A stretch of 13,218 nucleotides of DNA, from assembly GCA_003452395.1 (NCBI GenBank), contig DMOI01000023.1:1-13218 (forward strand). The letters are read 5' to 3'. The stretch comes from Clostridiales bacterium. Its GTDB lineage: Bacteria; Bacillota; Clostridia; Lachnospirales; UBA12420. Below are positions 1 to 7,955 of the stretch, piece after piece. Below the pieces are notes generated by a model, which searched no databases, was not told the DNA's origin, and saw only the letters and a list, made by a program, of their open reading frames with translations. How positions within the stretch are numbered: position 1 is the stretch's first letter; each line of letters begins with the position of its first letter. The position numbers and the translations under genes are program-made.

Positions 1-77
1 AACTTATCAGTACGCACACTCTAATAACGTGAAGCCCTTACACCTTAACCCCTGTCTTCCTGTCTCAATATTATCAT
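1..77 (-). pseudogene. 5' end of a type IV pilin-like gene, frameshifted, running off the left edge
   Basis: An ATG at 77-75 has a GGGAG ribosome binding site nine bases upstream and a promoter-like pair at 112-140. Its frame reads MIILRQEDRG and then stops at TAA. One frame over, positions 39-19 encode KGFTLLE, which matches the prepilin peptidase site of type IV pilins: cleavage after Gly, then F1 and the conserved E5. That frame stops soon after, while a third frame continues as CVLIS to the edge. A single extra base in the G4 run (47-50) and another after the GAG codon at 21-19 would join all three pieces into a normal prepilin N-terminus. The indels may be true decay or sequence errors at a contig end. 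The pilin identity is well supported by the motif. Whether the gene is broken in the organism is uncertain. Confidence 0.6.
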
Positions 78-86
78 TTCACCATA

Positions 87-96
87 CTCCCTTTTT
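87..96 (-). promoter_or_regulatory. Ribosome binding site of the left-edge pilin gene
   Basis: The minus strand reads AAAAAGGGAG, with nine bases to the ATG at 77. The strong site supports this ATG as a real start even though the frame is disrupted downstream. Confidence 0.55.
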
Positions 97-111
97 ATCT
101 ATAAAAAACTA

Positions 112-140
112 ATTTTCTCATTTTCCAATTGTATTGTCAA
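112..140 (-). promoter_or_regulatory. Sigma-A-type promoter for the left-edge pilin gene
   Basis: On the minus strand a perfect -35 TTGACA (135-140) is followed by a 17-base spacer and GAAAAT (112-117, four of six matches to TATAAT). Transcription would begin near 105, leaving a leader of about 28 bases with a good ribosome binding site. It lies just beyond the terminator of the GH18 gene, so the pilin gene appears to be its own unit. Confidence 0.6.
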
Positions 141-179
141 GTATTTTGAGATATTTTAATATATTCTCTTTATAATGCA

Positions 180-208
180 AACAAAACTTCAAGCATTACT
201 GCTTGAAG
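180..208 (-). terminator. Rho-independent terminator of the GH18 gene
   Basis: A nine-base-pair perfect stem (CTTCAAGCA/TGCTTGAAG, 187-195 with 200-208) has a four-base loop and is followed on the minus strand by TTTTGTTT. The GH18 stop codon (198-196) lies in the loop and left arm, so the hairpin overlaps the end of the gene. Confidence 0.8.
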
Positions 209-1971
209 CCTAGTCCGTTCTTTACAACTTTCCATATACCATCAGTCTCCATTCCACTTTTCCAAAATGCTGCTCCTGCTAAGTTATATTTATTTACTAT
301 ATTTAGCTTTTCGGCTATTGATTTCTCGTCTTCTACCCATATCTTATGAGTCAACCCGTCCTTTATATATTCCCCGTAGTATTGCTTTGCATCAGGTAAC
401 CACGTAATCATCGCCTTGTTTTCGGTCAACAGTTGCTTCGCTGTATCCATGCCTATTGCCTTAGGTTTGTCCACAAGTACTCCATCTTTTTCAGTCCATA
501 GCCTTGTATAAAAGGGTACTCCCATTATTATTTTTTCTTTTGGCACTTCAATTAAAGTCTTTTGAATTCCTGCTTCAACCCAGTCCGCTGCAGCCACTGA
601 CCCACTTACTGGTGATGTAGACCAATGTTGGTCATACGCCATTACACATATATAATCTGCTATTTTTGAAAGCTCTGTCCTATTATAAAACGTTGTCCAT
701 CTCGATGGCATATATACGTCTACACTAAGTACCAACCCCTGCGCATTCATATAAGGAGCAAGTTCCCTTAAAAATTGTATATAATATTCACCCGTCTCTG
801 GTGCAATACTTTCAAAATCTATGTTTATACCATCCAAATCATACAAAGCCGCATATGTGAGTATCTGTTGTATTATTTTCTCTCTTGTATTCGTGTTTGA
901 TAATACTGTGTGTGTCATTTTCTTGTCTGAAAAAGGATTAGCTATTAATGGCCATACTTCATAGCCATTTTTATGTGCCCACTTTACATATCTTTTATCA
1001 GCTATATTCTTTATGTCTCCGCTCTCATTAATTATCTTAAACCAAGTTGGGGACAATACTTCTACTCCATCTTGTTTTGCAAATTTAGATAAGTCTGAAT
1101 TTTCAGGCTTAAATACTTGCCTCCAAATCATACTTATCTTACCTTTTGCTGGAGTCCACTTCCCTTCGTTAGTATTAATAATTGACATAACATTTTCATT
1201 TTGTTCTTCGTGAATACCTATAATATCACTACTTTTTATATACCCCAGAAATCCTTTTTCACTTCTTACATATATAAAATTATTATATTTGTTATACACA
1301 TATACCTTTTCGTTTTTATTTAATTTATCTATCCAAGGGCTTTTTATAGTTGCTGCATGTCTAATGTATGTTTTGTTTCTACTAATTTTTCCAACCTTGT
1401 GGTTCCTATCTCTATAATCGATTACTAACAATTTGCTTTCAGCTATATAATTTACATCTATATTATATAAGTCAGCATATTCTGATATTGGTATATATGG
1501 TACGTCACTAAACATCTTTACAGGCATATCAAGGCTTACTGGTTTATTATTTACATAAGATGTGAGATCCTCACTTTTCATCCTAATTACCTTATCTTGA
1601 GTGGTAATGGTTAAAACATTCTCTGTCTTATCCCAAAATATATGCTTATCAATATGATTTTTTATAAGCTCTACTGGTACTAGTATTTCATTGTTATAAA
1701 AGGTTACGGGATTGTCTAGGCTTATATACTCATCCTCAATTACAACTCCAATTTCGTTCATTTCAAATGCAGGAACAGTTTCATACAAAGAAACATTATT
1801 AAAATTGGGTATGTAATTATTTATAATATTTACTGAAAGTCCTGTGATTGTTGCAAGTATTACTATGCACACTGCAATAAGTACTTGTCTGTCTATCATG
1901 CAAATTAATTTACTAAATGCATCTTCGTGACTAGCGTTTATTTTTTTTACATTCTCAAATTCTTCATCCAT
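196..1971 (-). CDS. Membrane-anchored GH18 glycosidase with stalk and SH3 domains
   Basis: Predicted type II membrane protein of 591 residues acting outside the cell. A cytoplasmic tail of about 29 residues precedes one membrane helix (about 30-50). A copper-amine-oxidase-like stalk domain follows (about 75-185), then an SH3-like domain (about 190-250) and a GH18 barrel (about 275-585). The GH18 signature is seen as DGINIDFE, with catalytic acid Glu387 and Asp385. The middle Asp of the usual DxxDxDxE motif is Asn383, as I recall from YaaH/SleL-type bacterial members. MAYDQHW at 444-450 is the typical YD strand. This architecture suggests hydrolysis of N-acetylglucosamine linkages in peptidoglycan or chitin-like polymers; the substrate is unproven. 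I chose the ATG at 1971 because GGGAGGAG lies five bases upstream. The in-frame ATG at 1986 sits inside the preceding terminator and has no ribosome binding site. Confidence 0.88.
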   Translation of the reverse strand: MDEEFENVKKINASHEDAFSKLICMIDRQVLIAVCIVILATITGLSVNIINNYIPNFNNVSLYETVPAFEMNEIGVVIEDEYISLDNPVTFYNNEILVPVELIKNHIDKHIFWDKTENVLTITTQDKVIRMKSEDLTSYVNNKPVSLDMPVKMFSDVPYIPISEYADLYNIDVNYIAESKLLVIDYRDRNHKVGKISRNKTYIRHAATIKSPWIDKLNKNEKVYVYNKYNNFIYVRSEKGFLGYIKSSDIIGIHEEQNENVMSIINTNEGKWTPAKGKISMIWRQVFKPENSDLSKFAKQDGVEVLSPTWFKIINESGDIKNIADKRYVKWAHKNGYEVWPLIANPFSDKKMTHTVLSNTNTREKIIQQILTYAALYDLDGINIDFESIAPETGEYYIQFLRELAPYMNAQGLVLSVDVYMPSRWTTFYNRTELSKIADYICVMAYDQHWSTSPVSGSVAAADWVEAGIQKTLIEVPKEKIIMGVPFYTRLWTEKDGVLVDKPKAIGMDTAKQLLTENKAMITWLPDAKQYYGEYIKDGLTHKIWVEDEKSIAEKLNIVNKYNLAGAAFWKSGMETDGIWKVVKNGLGFKQ

Positions 1972-1976
1972 AATGT

Positions 1977-1984
1977 CTCCTCCC
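1977..1984 (-). promoter_or_regulatory. Ribosome binding site that decides the GH18 start
   Basis: GGGAGGAG on the minus strand, five bases before the ATG at 1971. It begins two bases after the foot of the terminator hairpin and overlaps the first codons of the longer alternative frame, which argues for the downstream start. Confidence 0.75.
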
Positions 1985-1986
1985 AT

Positions 1987-2024
1987 AAAAATCCCCCTGT
2001 TTACTATCCTGCAGGGGGATTTTT
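1987..2024 (-). terminator. Terminator after lon, directly before the GH18 ribosome binding site
   Basis: A perfect 13-base-pair stem (AAAAATCCCCCTG at 1987-1999 with CAGGGGGATTTTT at 2012-2024) encloses a 12-base loop. On the minus strand it ends in TTTTTAT. It begins five bases after the lon stop codon. No promoter fits between it and the GH18 start, so GH18 must be read through this hairpin or transcribed from a promoter inside lon. Confidence 0.8.
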
Positions 2025-2028
2025 ATAT

Positions 2029-4314
2029 TCATTTCCCAAAAGCTACCTCTAGTGCTTCTTCAACATTTTTTACAAATATATATTCTATCTTACCATGTGT
2101 CTCTTTCATTATCTTCTCTATATCCCTTCTATTATCCTCTGGTATTATAACCTTTTCTATATTATTTCTTATAGCCGAAGTTATTTTTTCTTTAAGTCCC
2201 CCTACAGGTATTATGTCACCTTTTATTGTCATTTCCCCTGTCATTGCAAGCTTGTCGCTTAGTTTTTGCCCTTTAAGTGCAGATATCATTGCACATAATA
2301 ATGTTATTCCCGCTGATGGGCCGTCCTTTGCTATCGATCCTTCTGGTATATGTATATGCATATCTACATTTCTATGAAAATCTTTAGCTATACCCAGCTT
2401 TTCTGCATTTAATCTTAAGTATGTATGTGCTATTACAGCTGACTCATTCATTACTTGTCCTATCTTCCCTGTAAATCTAAATTGCCCGCTTCCTTCGAGC
2501 ACATCTACCTGCACCTTTAATATCTTGCCTCCATATGCAGTCCATGCAAGTCCAATTGTCTCACCAATATTAGTGTGCATATCTTGTTTTATTTTATAGT
2601 GTGGCTCACCTAAATACTTATGTAAATTACTACTTGTTATTCTAACACTACTTTGCTTATCCGTAAATAGTTTTTTTATTGCTTTTCTATATATTTTGTC
2701 TATCTCTCTTGTAAGGTCTCTTATACCTGCTTCTCTTGTAAACTCATTTATTATGTTCATAATTGCATTATCGCTAATTAAAACTTTATCATTCTTTATA
2801 TTATATTTTATATTTTGGTTTACAACCAAATGTTTCTTTACTATCTCAAGCTTCTCCGAATCCGAATACCCTTCTAGATAAACTATCTCCATTCTATCTA
2901 TAAGCGGTGCTGGTATATTTTCAAGTGAATTTGCTGTGCATATAAATAATGCATTTGATACGTTATATTCTACATCTATATAATAATCCTTAAATTTACT
3001 GTTTTGCTCATAATCAAAAACTTCTAAAAGCACTGAGTATGGATCGCCCTTAAAGCTACTACTCACTTTATCTATCTCATCAAATATTGCTACAAAAGCA
3101 CCTTCCCCTGCTTCTATAAATGCACTTATTATTTTACCCGGCATAGCTCCTACATAAGTCCTCCTATGTCCCCTCAGCTCAGACTCGTCCTTCATCCCCC
3201 CAAGTGGTATTCGAACATATCGTTTCTTAAGACTTTTTGCAATACTCATAGCTATTGAAGTTTTCCCAACCCCTGGTGGCCCTACTAAGCATAAAATCAT
3301 ATTATCCGATTTTTCTGCAAATCTATTGGTTGCTACGTATTCAATAACTCTTTCCTTTATTTCCTCTAGCCCAAAGTGTTCTTCATCAAGTTTTTTTGTT
3401 ATGTAATGTATACTTGGATCGTGTCTCTTTTCATCACTACAAGGCAGTTCAAGTAAAGTATCTATATAACCTTTTACTATACCTCTTTCCGCATAATCTT
3501 TTTTCATTTTTTCTAGCTTTTTTAGTTCCTTTATAATCTTATCTTTTATGGGTTCATCAATTTTAACTTGTGATATTGTATGTAAATACTCCTGTACTTC
3601 GTCATCTACATCCGGTTCTACTCCCAACTCCTCTTTTATTTTTTCCATTTGTTTTTTAAGTAAATACTCCCTTTCTGCATTTTTCATATCCACTCTAACT
3701 TTTTCTTTTATTTCACACTGTAGACTCAAAGCACTTATTTCCTTATTCATTATTTTAATTATTTCAACCACCCTTTTATCCACTTCATTCTGCTTTAATA
3801 TCTTATTTTTATACAAATCAGTCATGGGTAGATTTATTGCAAGTGTATCAACTACTTTTCCTAAGTCTTTCATATTACTAATTATATCAAAAAGTTCCTT
3901 AGGCACTCTACTTACTAGACTCATGTATTGTGTGAGCAAACTCAATATTTCATCTTTATAGTTTTTTTGCCTATCCTCAGAATTAATTAAAATAGGAGTC
4001 TTTTCGCTTATCTCGGCATATAATACTCGGGAATGCTTATGAGTAGAAACAAGATTTCCTCTACTTATACCTTCAATAACTGCACTTAGTGTCTGGTCTT
4101 TTAATTTCTTAACTTCTTTAATTTTTGCAATAGTTCCAGAATCCTTGTTTTCCTCGTCCTCATTTATTACAAATAACGCTCCATCACTTGCAAGTGCAGT
4201 ATTTATAATATTTATAGATTCTGGTTTTATTGCATCAAACTGTATAAGCATATTAGGAAATAAAACAACTTCTTTTATCTTAAGTAAGGGTATTTTAGAA
4301 TTTTCTATACTCAT
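2029..4314 (-). CDS. lon: ATP-dependent Lon protease
   Basis: Cytosolic AAA+ serine protease that unfolds and degrades damaged and regulatory proteins. At 761 residues it is close to the usual Lon length (E. coli 784). An N-terminal substrate-binding domain (about 5-200) and a helical, charged linker (about 200-310) come first. The AAA+ module carries Walker A GPPGVGKT at 345-352 and Walker B FDEID at 411-415. The C-terminal protease domain shows KDGPSAG with nucleophile Ser667 and GGLKEK with Lys710. The 43-residue Ser-Lys spacing equals that of the E. coli Ser679-Lys722 dyad. The start at 4314 has AAAGGGG nine bases upstream. It has its own promoter-like sequence and terminators on both sides, so it looks monocistronic apart from possible read-through into GH18. 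No CIRCE or CtsR heat-shock operator was recognised. The protein looks intact. Confidence 0.97.
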   Translation of the reverse strand: MSIENSKIPLLKIKEVVLFPNMLIQFDAIKPESINIINTALASDGALFVINEDEENKDSGTIAKIKEVKKLKDQTLSAVIEGISRGNLVSTHKHSRVLYAEISEKTPILINSEDRQKNYKDEILSLLTQYMSLVSRVPKELFDIISNMKDLGKVVDTLAINLPMTDLYKNKILKQNEVDKRVVEIIKIMNKEISALSLQCEIKEKVRVDMKNAEREYLLKKQMEKIKEELGVEPDVDDEVQEYLHTISQVKIDEPIKDKIIKELKKLEKMKKDYAERGIVKGYIDTLLELPCSDEKRHDPSIHYITKKLDEEHFGLEEIKERVIEYVATNRFAEKSDNMILCLVGPPGVGKTSIAMSIAKSLKKRYVRIPLGGMKDESELRGHRRTYVGAMPGKIISAFIEAGEGAFVAIFDEIDKVSSSFKGDPYSVLLEVFDYEQNSKFKDYYIDVEYNVSNALFICTANSLENIPAPLIDRMEIVYLEGYSDSEKLEIVKKHLVVNQNIKYNIKNDKVLISDNAIMNIINEFTREAGIRDLTREIDKIYRKAIKKLFTDKQSSVRITSSNLHKYLGEPHYKIKQDMHTNIGETIGLAWTAYGGKILKVQVDVLEGSGQFRFTGKIGQVMNESAVIAHTYLRLNAEKLGIAKDFHRNVDMHIHIPEGSIAKDGPSAGITLLCAMISALKGQKLSDKLAMTGEMTIKGDIIPVGGLKEKITSAIRNNIEKVIIPEDNRRDIEKIMKETHGKIEYIFVKNVEEALEVAFGK

Positions 4315-4358
4315 AAGCTCTGTCCCCTTTACTAAAGTTAATGTTACATCTTTATTAC

Positions 4359-4387
4359 ATTATACAACAAACGCGGCGTTATTTCAT
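4359..4387 (-). promoter_or_regulatory. Probable lon promoter
   Basis: On the minus strand a perfect -10 TATAAT (4359-4364) lies 17 bases after ATGAAA (4382-4387, four of six matches to TTGACA). Transcription would start near 4352, about 38 bases before the lon ATG. The -35 is weak. The spacer contains a short GC-rich palindrome, which could bind a regulator. Confidence 0.6.
4370..4380. promoter_or_regulatory. 11-base palindrome in the lon promoter spacer
   Basis: AACGC-G-GCGTT is a perfect inverted repeat with one central base, between the -35 and -10 elements. Its GC content is far above the surrounding AT-rich leader. The position is typical for a repressor operator, but it matches no operator I know and could be chance. 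Confidence 0.3.
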
Positions 4388-4403
4388 TGCAAAATTTATG
4401 GAA

Positions 4404-4443
4404 ATAAAACAAGAGACATCAGAGGTGAACTCCGATGTCTCTT
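4404..4443 (-). terminator. Terminator of the radical SAM gene
   Basis: AAGAGACATC (4411-4420) pairs with GATGTCTCTT (4434-4443), and three more pairs follow after one mismatch. The minus-strand tail is GTTTTATTT. The hairpin overlaps the stop codon of the radical SAM gene (4444-4442) and ends before the lon promoter. Confidence 0.85.
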
Positions 4444-6178
4444 ATTTTATTTTATATTTTTTAGCCTGCTTTGTTAACTCATGTCTATTCTTATAATTAA
4501 ACAAAATCATTACTTCATTTTTTAGCATTTCACCTTTTTCTTCATATGTAAGTACATCATAGTCAAAGCACTCAATATGTGCCATACGACTTATTTGTTT
4601 CGAATCGTATGCCGTATATTCTGGTAAGTATCTTTCTATATTTTCTCGGTTTTTATAAAACTCGTATATATCTTCTTTCTTACTTTCAGTAAGACTTATA
4701 TCAAGCCATTCGGGGTGTTTTTTAAGTTTTTCATGTGCATACATGTCGAACTTTAGAATGTTTTTGAGTAGTCCTGACTCCTCCACTACCTTACACCCAT
4801 ACTCATATAGTATCGTATACAATTCCATTTCTGAATGATTATATTTATTGTATTCTTTAGCTTCCCAATAATCAGCAAATGCTTCATAAAAGTCAAAAGA
4901 TGTCTCGTAAAAACTTTCTAAATACTTTACGCTATTTGCAAATCTGCCTGTATTATAATATATCTCTAGCACCTCTTCTATCATCTTTAGTTTTAATATA
5001 TCCTCAAAGCTCATATGTTCTGTGTACAGGATTTCATATGGTGGTTCTTCTCTGTATACTAGTCCATATTTTTTTGCATCGTCTCTCATTTGTGTACCCT
5101 TCAAAACCTTTAAAAATCCAAGCTGTAGTTCTGCTGGTTTTAAAGAGTACACATCATTGAAAGAGTTTTTAAACGACTCATACCCTTCCTTCGGTAATCC
5201 TGCTATCAAATCTAAATGAAGATGTATATTTTTATAACTCTTAATCATTTCTACATTTTTAACAATTTTCAAAAAACTCGTTCTTCTATTGATTATCCCT
5301 AGCGTTTCTGTATTCGTTGTTTGCACCCCTATTTCAAATTGAAAGTAACCTGGTCTCACATCTTTTAATATATTTATCGCTTCTTCGTCTAATATATCAG
5401 CCGATATCTCAAAATGAAAATTCGTAATACAGTTATCGTTTTCTTTTAAATATCGCCATATGCTTTTTGCTCTTTCTCCATCACAATTAAAAGTCCTATC
5501 TACAAATTTTACTTGCTTTACTTCCTTATCTAAAAATGTTTTTAACTCATTAAATACCTTTTCTAAACTTCTATACCGTATTTCTTTATCAACTGATGAA
5601 AGGCAATAACTACATCTGTACGGACATCCTCTCGATGATTCATAGTATATAATTTTATTATTAAAATCATCAAGATTATCTTCGTATATAAACGAAAGAT
5701 TATCGAGTTCCATAAAGCTTGCAGGTGCATTATATAAAATACTTTTCCCTTCTTTATATATAATACCATCTATATCTGCTATACCCCTATTTTGTTTCCA
5801 TGATTTAATTAGTTTTAAAACCTTTTCTTCACCCTCACCTAGCACTATCACGTCTATTTCTGGATTGTTTTTTAGTATCTCCTTTCCATCAAAAGACACC
5901 TCTGGTCCACCTAAAAAAATCTTAGTATCTGGCAAAACCTTATTTATATTTTTCACCACTCGCATAACAATATCAATATTCCATATATAACAGGAAAAAC
6001 CCAACATATCAGGTTTTCTCTTATATATATCCTGCACGATAATATTCTCATTATTATTTATAGTATATTCAGCGTTCTCTACAGCCTCACCATGTTCCTC
6101 TACAAACGCCTTTATACAATAAACCCCCATACCAGAATGTATGAACTTACTATTAATCGCAACCAACAATGTCTTCAT
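4442..6178 (-). CDS. B12-binding-type radical SAM protein (DUF4080-like)
   Basis: A 578-residue cytosolic iron-sulfur enzyme. Residues 1-130 resemble a cobalamin-binding Rossmann domain, including the LGGPEVSFD strand-loop at 89-97. The radical SAM cluster motif is CPYRCSYC, with Cys185, Cys189 and Cys192 to bind the 4Fe-4S cluster that cleaves S-adenosylmethionine. The barrel runs to about residue 365. The remainder, about 370-560, fits the DUF4080 C-terminal region found on many Firmicute members. The cobalamin-ligand motif DxHxxG is absent, as in many class B proteins. The substrate is unknown; methylation or methylthiolation would be typical of relatives. The start at 6178 has AGGGAG nine bases upstream. 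The frame stays open to 6316, but that extension would overlap the cyclase gene and lacks support. The gene lies immediately after the cyclase terminator. Confidence 0.88.
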   Translation of the reverse strand: MKTLLVAINSKFIHSGMGVYCIKAFVEEHGEAVENAEYTINNNENIIVQDIYKRKPDMLGFSCYIWNIDIVMRVVKNINKVLPDTKIFLGGPEVSFDGKEILKNNPEIDVIVLGEGEEKVLKLIKSWKQNRGIADIDGIIYKEGKSILYNAPASFMELDNLSFIYEDNLDDFNNKIIYYESSRGCPYRCSYCLSSVDKEIRYRSLEKVFNELKTFLDKEVKQVKFVDRTFNCDGERAKSIWRYLKENDNCITNFHFEISADILDEEAINILKDVRPGYFQFEIGVQTTNTETLGIINRRTSFLKIVKNVEMIKSYKNIHLHLDLIAGLPKEGYESFKNSFNDVYSLKPAELQLGFLKVLKGTQMRDDAKKYGLVYREEPPYEILYTEHMSFEDILKLKMIEEVLEIYYNTGRFANSVKYLESFYETSFDFYEAFADYWEAKEYNKYNHSEMELYTILYEYGCKVVEESGLLKNILKFDMYAHEKLKKHPEWLDISLTESKKEDIYEFYKNRENIERYLPEYTAYDSKQISRMAHIECFDYDVLTYEEKGEMLKNEVMILFNYKNRHELTKQAKKYKIK

Positions 6179-6204
6179 AAACTTCAACTCCCTATAACTA
6201 AAGC

Positions 6205-6234
6205 AAGAAAAAAGCAAACCCTTTCGCTTGCTTT
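6205..6234 (-). terminator. Terminator of the diguanylate cyclase gene
   Basis: AAAGCAA (6211-6217) pairs with TTGCTTT (6228-6234) around a ten-base loop, followed on the minus strand by a T-run. A second copy of the left arm, AAGCAAG at 6201-6207, can instead pair with CTTGCTT at 6227-6233. The radical SAM ribosome binding site (6188-6193) begins about 17 bases after the main hairpin, leaving no room for a promoter. Confidence 0.65.
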
Positions 6235-6254
6235 CTCTTATTTTATATTGCTCC

Positions 6255-7925
6255 TTATTCCTTCGCGGCCAAAACAACTTTGTTTCTTCCACTTTCTTTA
6301 GCTTTATACACTGCATTATCTGCTGACCCTACTACCATATCTTTATCTGATACCAGCTCTGGATATGTCGTTACTCCAAAGCTTACAGTTACATGAGTTT
6401 TTACTACTCCTTCTACTAATTCTGTATTTTCTATTTCTTCCCTTAGAGTTTCAAAAATTTTATAAGCTTGCTCAGAAGTTTTATTTGGTATCAATACCAA
6501 AAACTCCTCTCCCCCATATCTTATAACCATGCCATTATATTTAGAAATATGTGCCTGTACGGTCTTTGCAACCATCCTAAGTACTTTATCTCCAAACAAA
6601 TGTCCATATGTATCATTTACATGCTTAAAGTGATCTATATCAAACATAGATACTGATATAGGCTTTTTAGATTCATCTGCATCTTGGAGCATTTTAAAAA
6701 ATATCTTTTGCATGTATGTTCTATTATATGCCTTTGTTAAACTATCTTTTATAGCTAGCTCCTCTACTGATTCATAAAGTCTTGCATTTTCTATTGATAA
6801 AACGATTTGATTTGCTACTGATTTTAGTAACTCAACTATGTTCTTATAAAAATAATTTTTATATCTTTGTTCTAAAATAACAAGCCCGTACGTTTTATCC
6901 CCCTTATAGAGAGGAACTGCCGCAAAAGATCCAACTTCACGGTTTTCAAAGAACAAGTTTTTCGTCTGTGTAACTTCATTATCTAGATATATATCCCTGT
7001 TATCCATCAGGAAACTAAGTACTCCTGATTCTATTTTTTGTCTTATCGCATTAGTAGTTTTTTTGTCATATACTGTTTTTATATGGAAAGACACATCTTT
7101 TTTATCATAATTTCCTTCGGGATATAAAACTATACAACACATATCCACACCCATTACACCACTTACTACATCAACAACAAGCTCGAGCAATTTTTCCACT
7201 TCTAACGATCTACCCAAGAATATACCTATTTCCTTTAGTACATAAAATTCTGCTGCCTTTTTTCTAAATTCTTCTGTAGCTTTTTCTAATTCTAATTTTT
7301 GCCCCTTCAGTTTTTCATTTAATTCTTGCAGGGATGTTTGAGATTTTCTTAATTCTTCGTTTTTACTATTTTTTTCTTTTATTAACAGTTTATTTTCAAG
7401 AAATTTTAGTTTGATTTCTTTTATATTTAAGTCCAATATTTTTTGAACACCTAAAAACACTGCTATCCCAAACGTAAAATAAAGCATTTTATTAGGTTCA
7501 AGTATATTTTGTCCTTCATACATTATATTTGCGAATATAAATGGCAACAAATAAAATAACTTGTATATAGGTTCTTCTAAATCTTCGTTTGCAATATATG
7601 ATTCAATTATTATAACTAAATATAGAAAACTTAATTCGAGTTTAAACTCCCTTGCCGATACAATAAGAAGTGCCACCATTATAAGCTCAGTTAATTTCAA
7701 TATATTATATAGCTTTTTATCTATTATCCACTTTATCCATGTTTCTCTTTCTAATATAAATGTTTTTACAATTAATACTGCCCAGCTACAGACTATTACT
7801 ACGAAAAATAAGTCGTCGTAATTAGTTAATGGTTGAAAAAACACACTATACATTATATTGATTACAAGTAGAAAAAACATATGTCCGACTGTATATTTTT
7901 TCTCAAAACTAATAATTTTTTGCAT
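6255..7925 (-). CDS. Membrane-bound GAF-GGDEF diguanylate cyclase
   Basis: A 556-residue inner-membrane protein predicted to make cyclic di-GMP from two GTP. The N-terminal 165 residues contain about five or six hydrophobic segments (roughly 13-30, 38-57, 78-90, 98-110, 122-135 and 147-163). A charged coiled coil follows (about 165-225), then a GAF sensor domain (about 227-385) and the GGDEF domain (about 390-556). Active-site motifs are intact: FDIDHFKHVNDTYGH at 428-442 and GGEEF at 471-475. The inhibitory-site RxxD upstream of the signature is replaced by KYNG (463-466 region), so product feedback at that site is probably lost. No EAL or HD-GYP domain is present. The start at 7925 has a G7 tract six bases upstream. 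It lies 92 bases after the FtsA-like gene with no terminator between them, so the two are probably cotranscribed. Confidence 0.92.
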   Translation of the reverse strand: MQKIISFEKKYTVGHMFFLLVINIMYSVFFQPLTNYDDLFFVVIVCSWAVLIVKTFILERETWIKWIIDKKLYNILKLTELIMVALLIVSAREFKLELSFLYLVIIIESYIANEDLEEPIYKLFYLLPFIFANIMYEGQNILEPNKMLYFTFGIAVFLGVQKILDLNIKEIKLKFLENKLLIKEKNSKNEELRKSQTSLQELNEKLKGQKLELEKATEEFRKKAAEFYVLKEIGIFLGRSLEVEKLLELVVDVVSGVMGVDMCCIVLYPEGNYDKKDVSFHIKTVYDKKTTNAIRQKIESGVLSFLMDNRDIYLDNEVTQTKNLFFENREVGSFAAVPLYKGDKTYGLVILEQRYKNYFYKNIVELLKSVANQIVLSIENARLYESVEELAIKDSLTKAYNRTYMQKIFFKMLQDADESKKPISVSMFDIDHFKHVNDTYGHLFGDKVLRMVAKTVQAHISKYNGMVIRYGGEEFLVLIPNKTSEQAYKIFETLREEIENTELVEGVVKTHVTVSFGVTTYPELVSDKDMVVGSADNAVYKAKESGRNKVVLAAKE

Positions 7926-7931
7926 ATTATT

Positions 7932-7938
7932 CCCCCCC
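7932..7938 (-). promoter_or_regulatory. Homopolymeric G7 ribosome binding site of the cyclase gene
   Basis: Seven consecutive G on the minus strand, six bases (AATAAT) before the ATG at 7925, form the only Shine-Dalgarno-like sequence. Homopolymer tracts can slip during replication, so its length and strength could vary between cells. Confidence 0.6.
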
Positions 7939-7955
7939 GAAAGTACATTTGAAAA

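Noticed and set aside
1..70. Resemblance of the minus strand to the 3' end of 23S rRNA (GGTGTAAG ... GTACTGATAAG)
   Set aside because: Only short words match, the expected helix does not form, and the preceding sequence is protein coding. The pilin motif KGFTLLE with promoter and RBS explains the segment better.
135..181. Plus-strand promoter-like TTGTCA-N17-TAATAT near the left end
   Set aside because: It would transcribe antisense into GH18 with no plus-strand gene. The same AT-rich stretch holds a better minus-strand promoter.
6179..6316. Extension of the radical SAM protein by 46 residues to an upstream ATG
   Set aside because: It would overlap the cyclase gene and run through its terminator. 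The ATG at 6178 has a well-placed AGGGAG and begins the conserved N-terminus.
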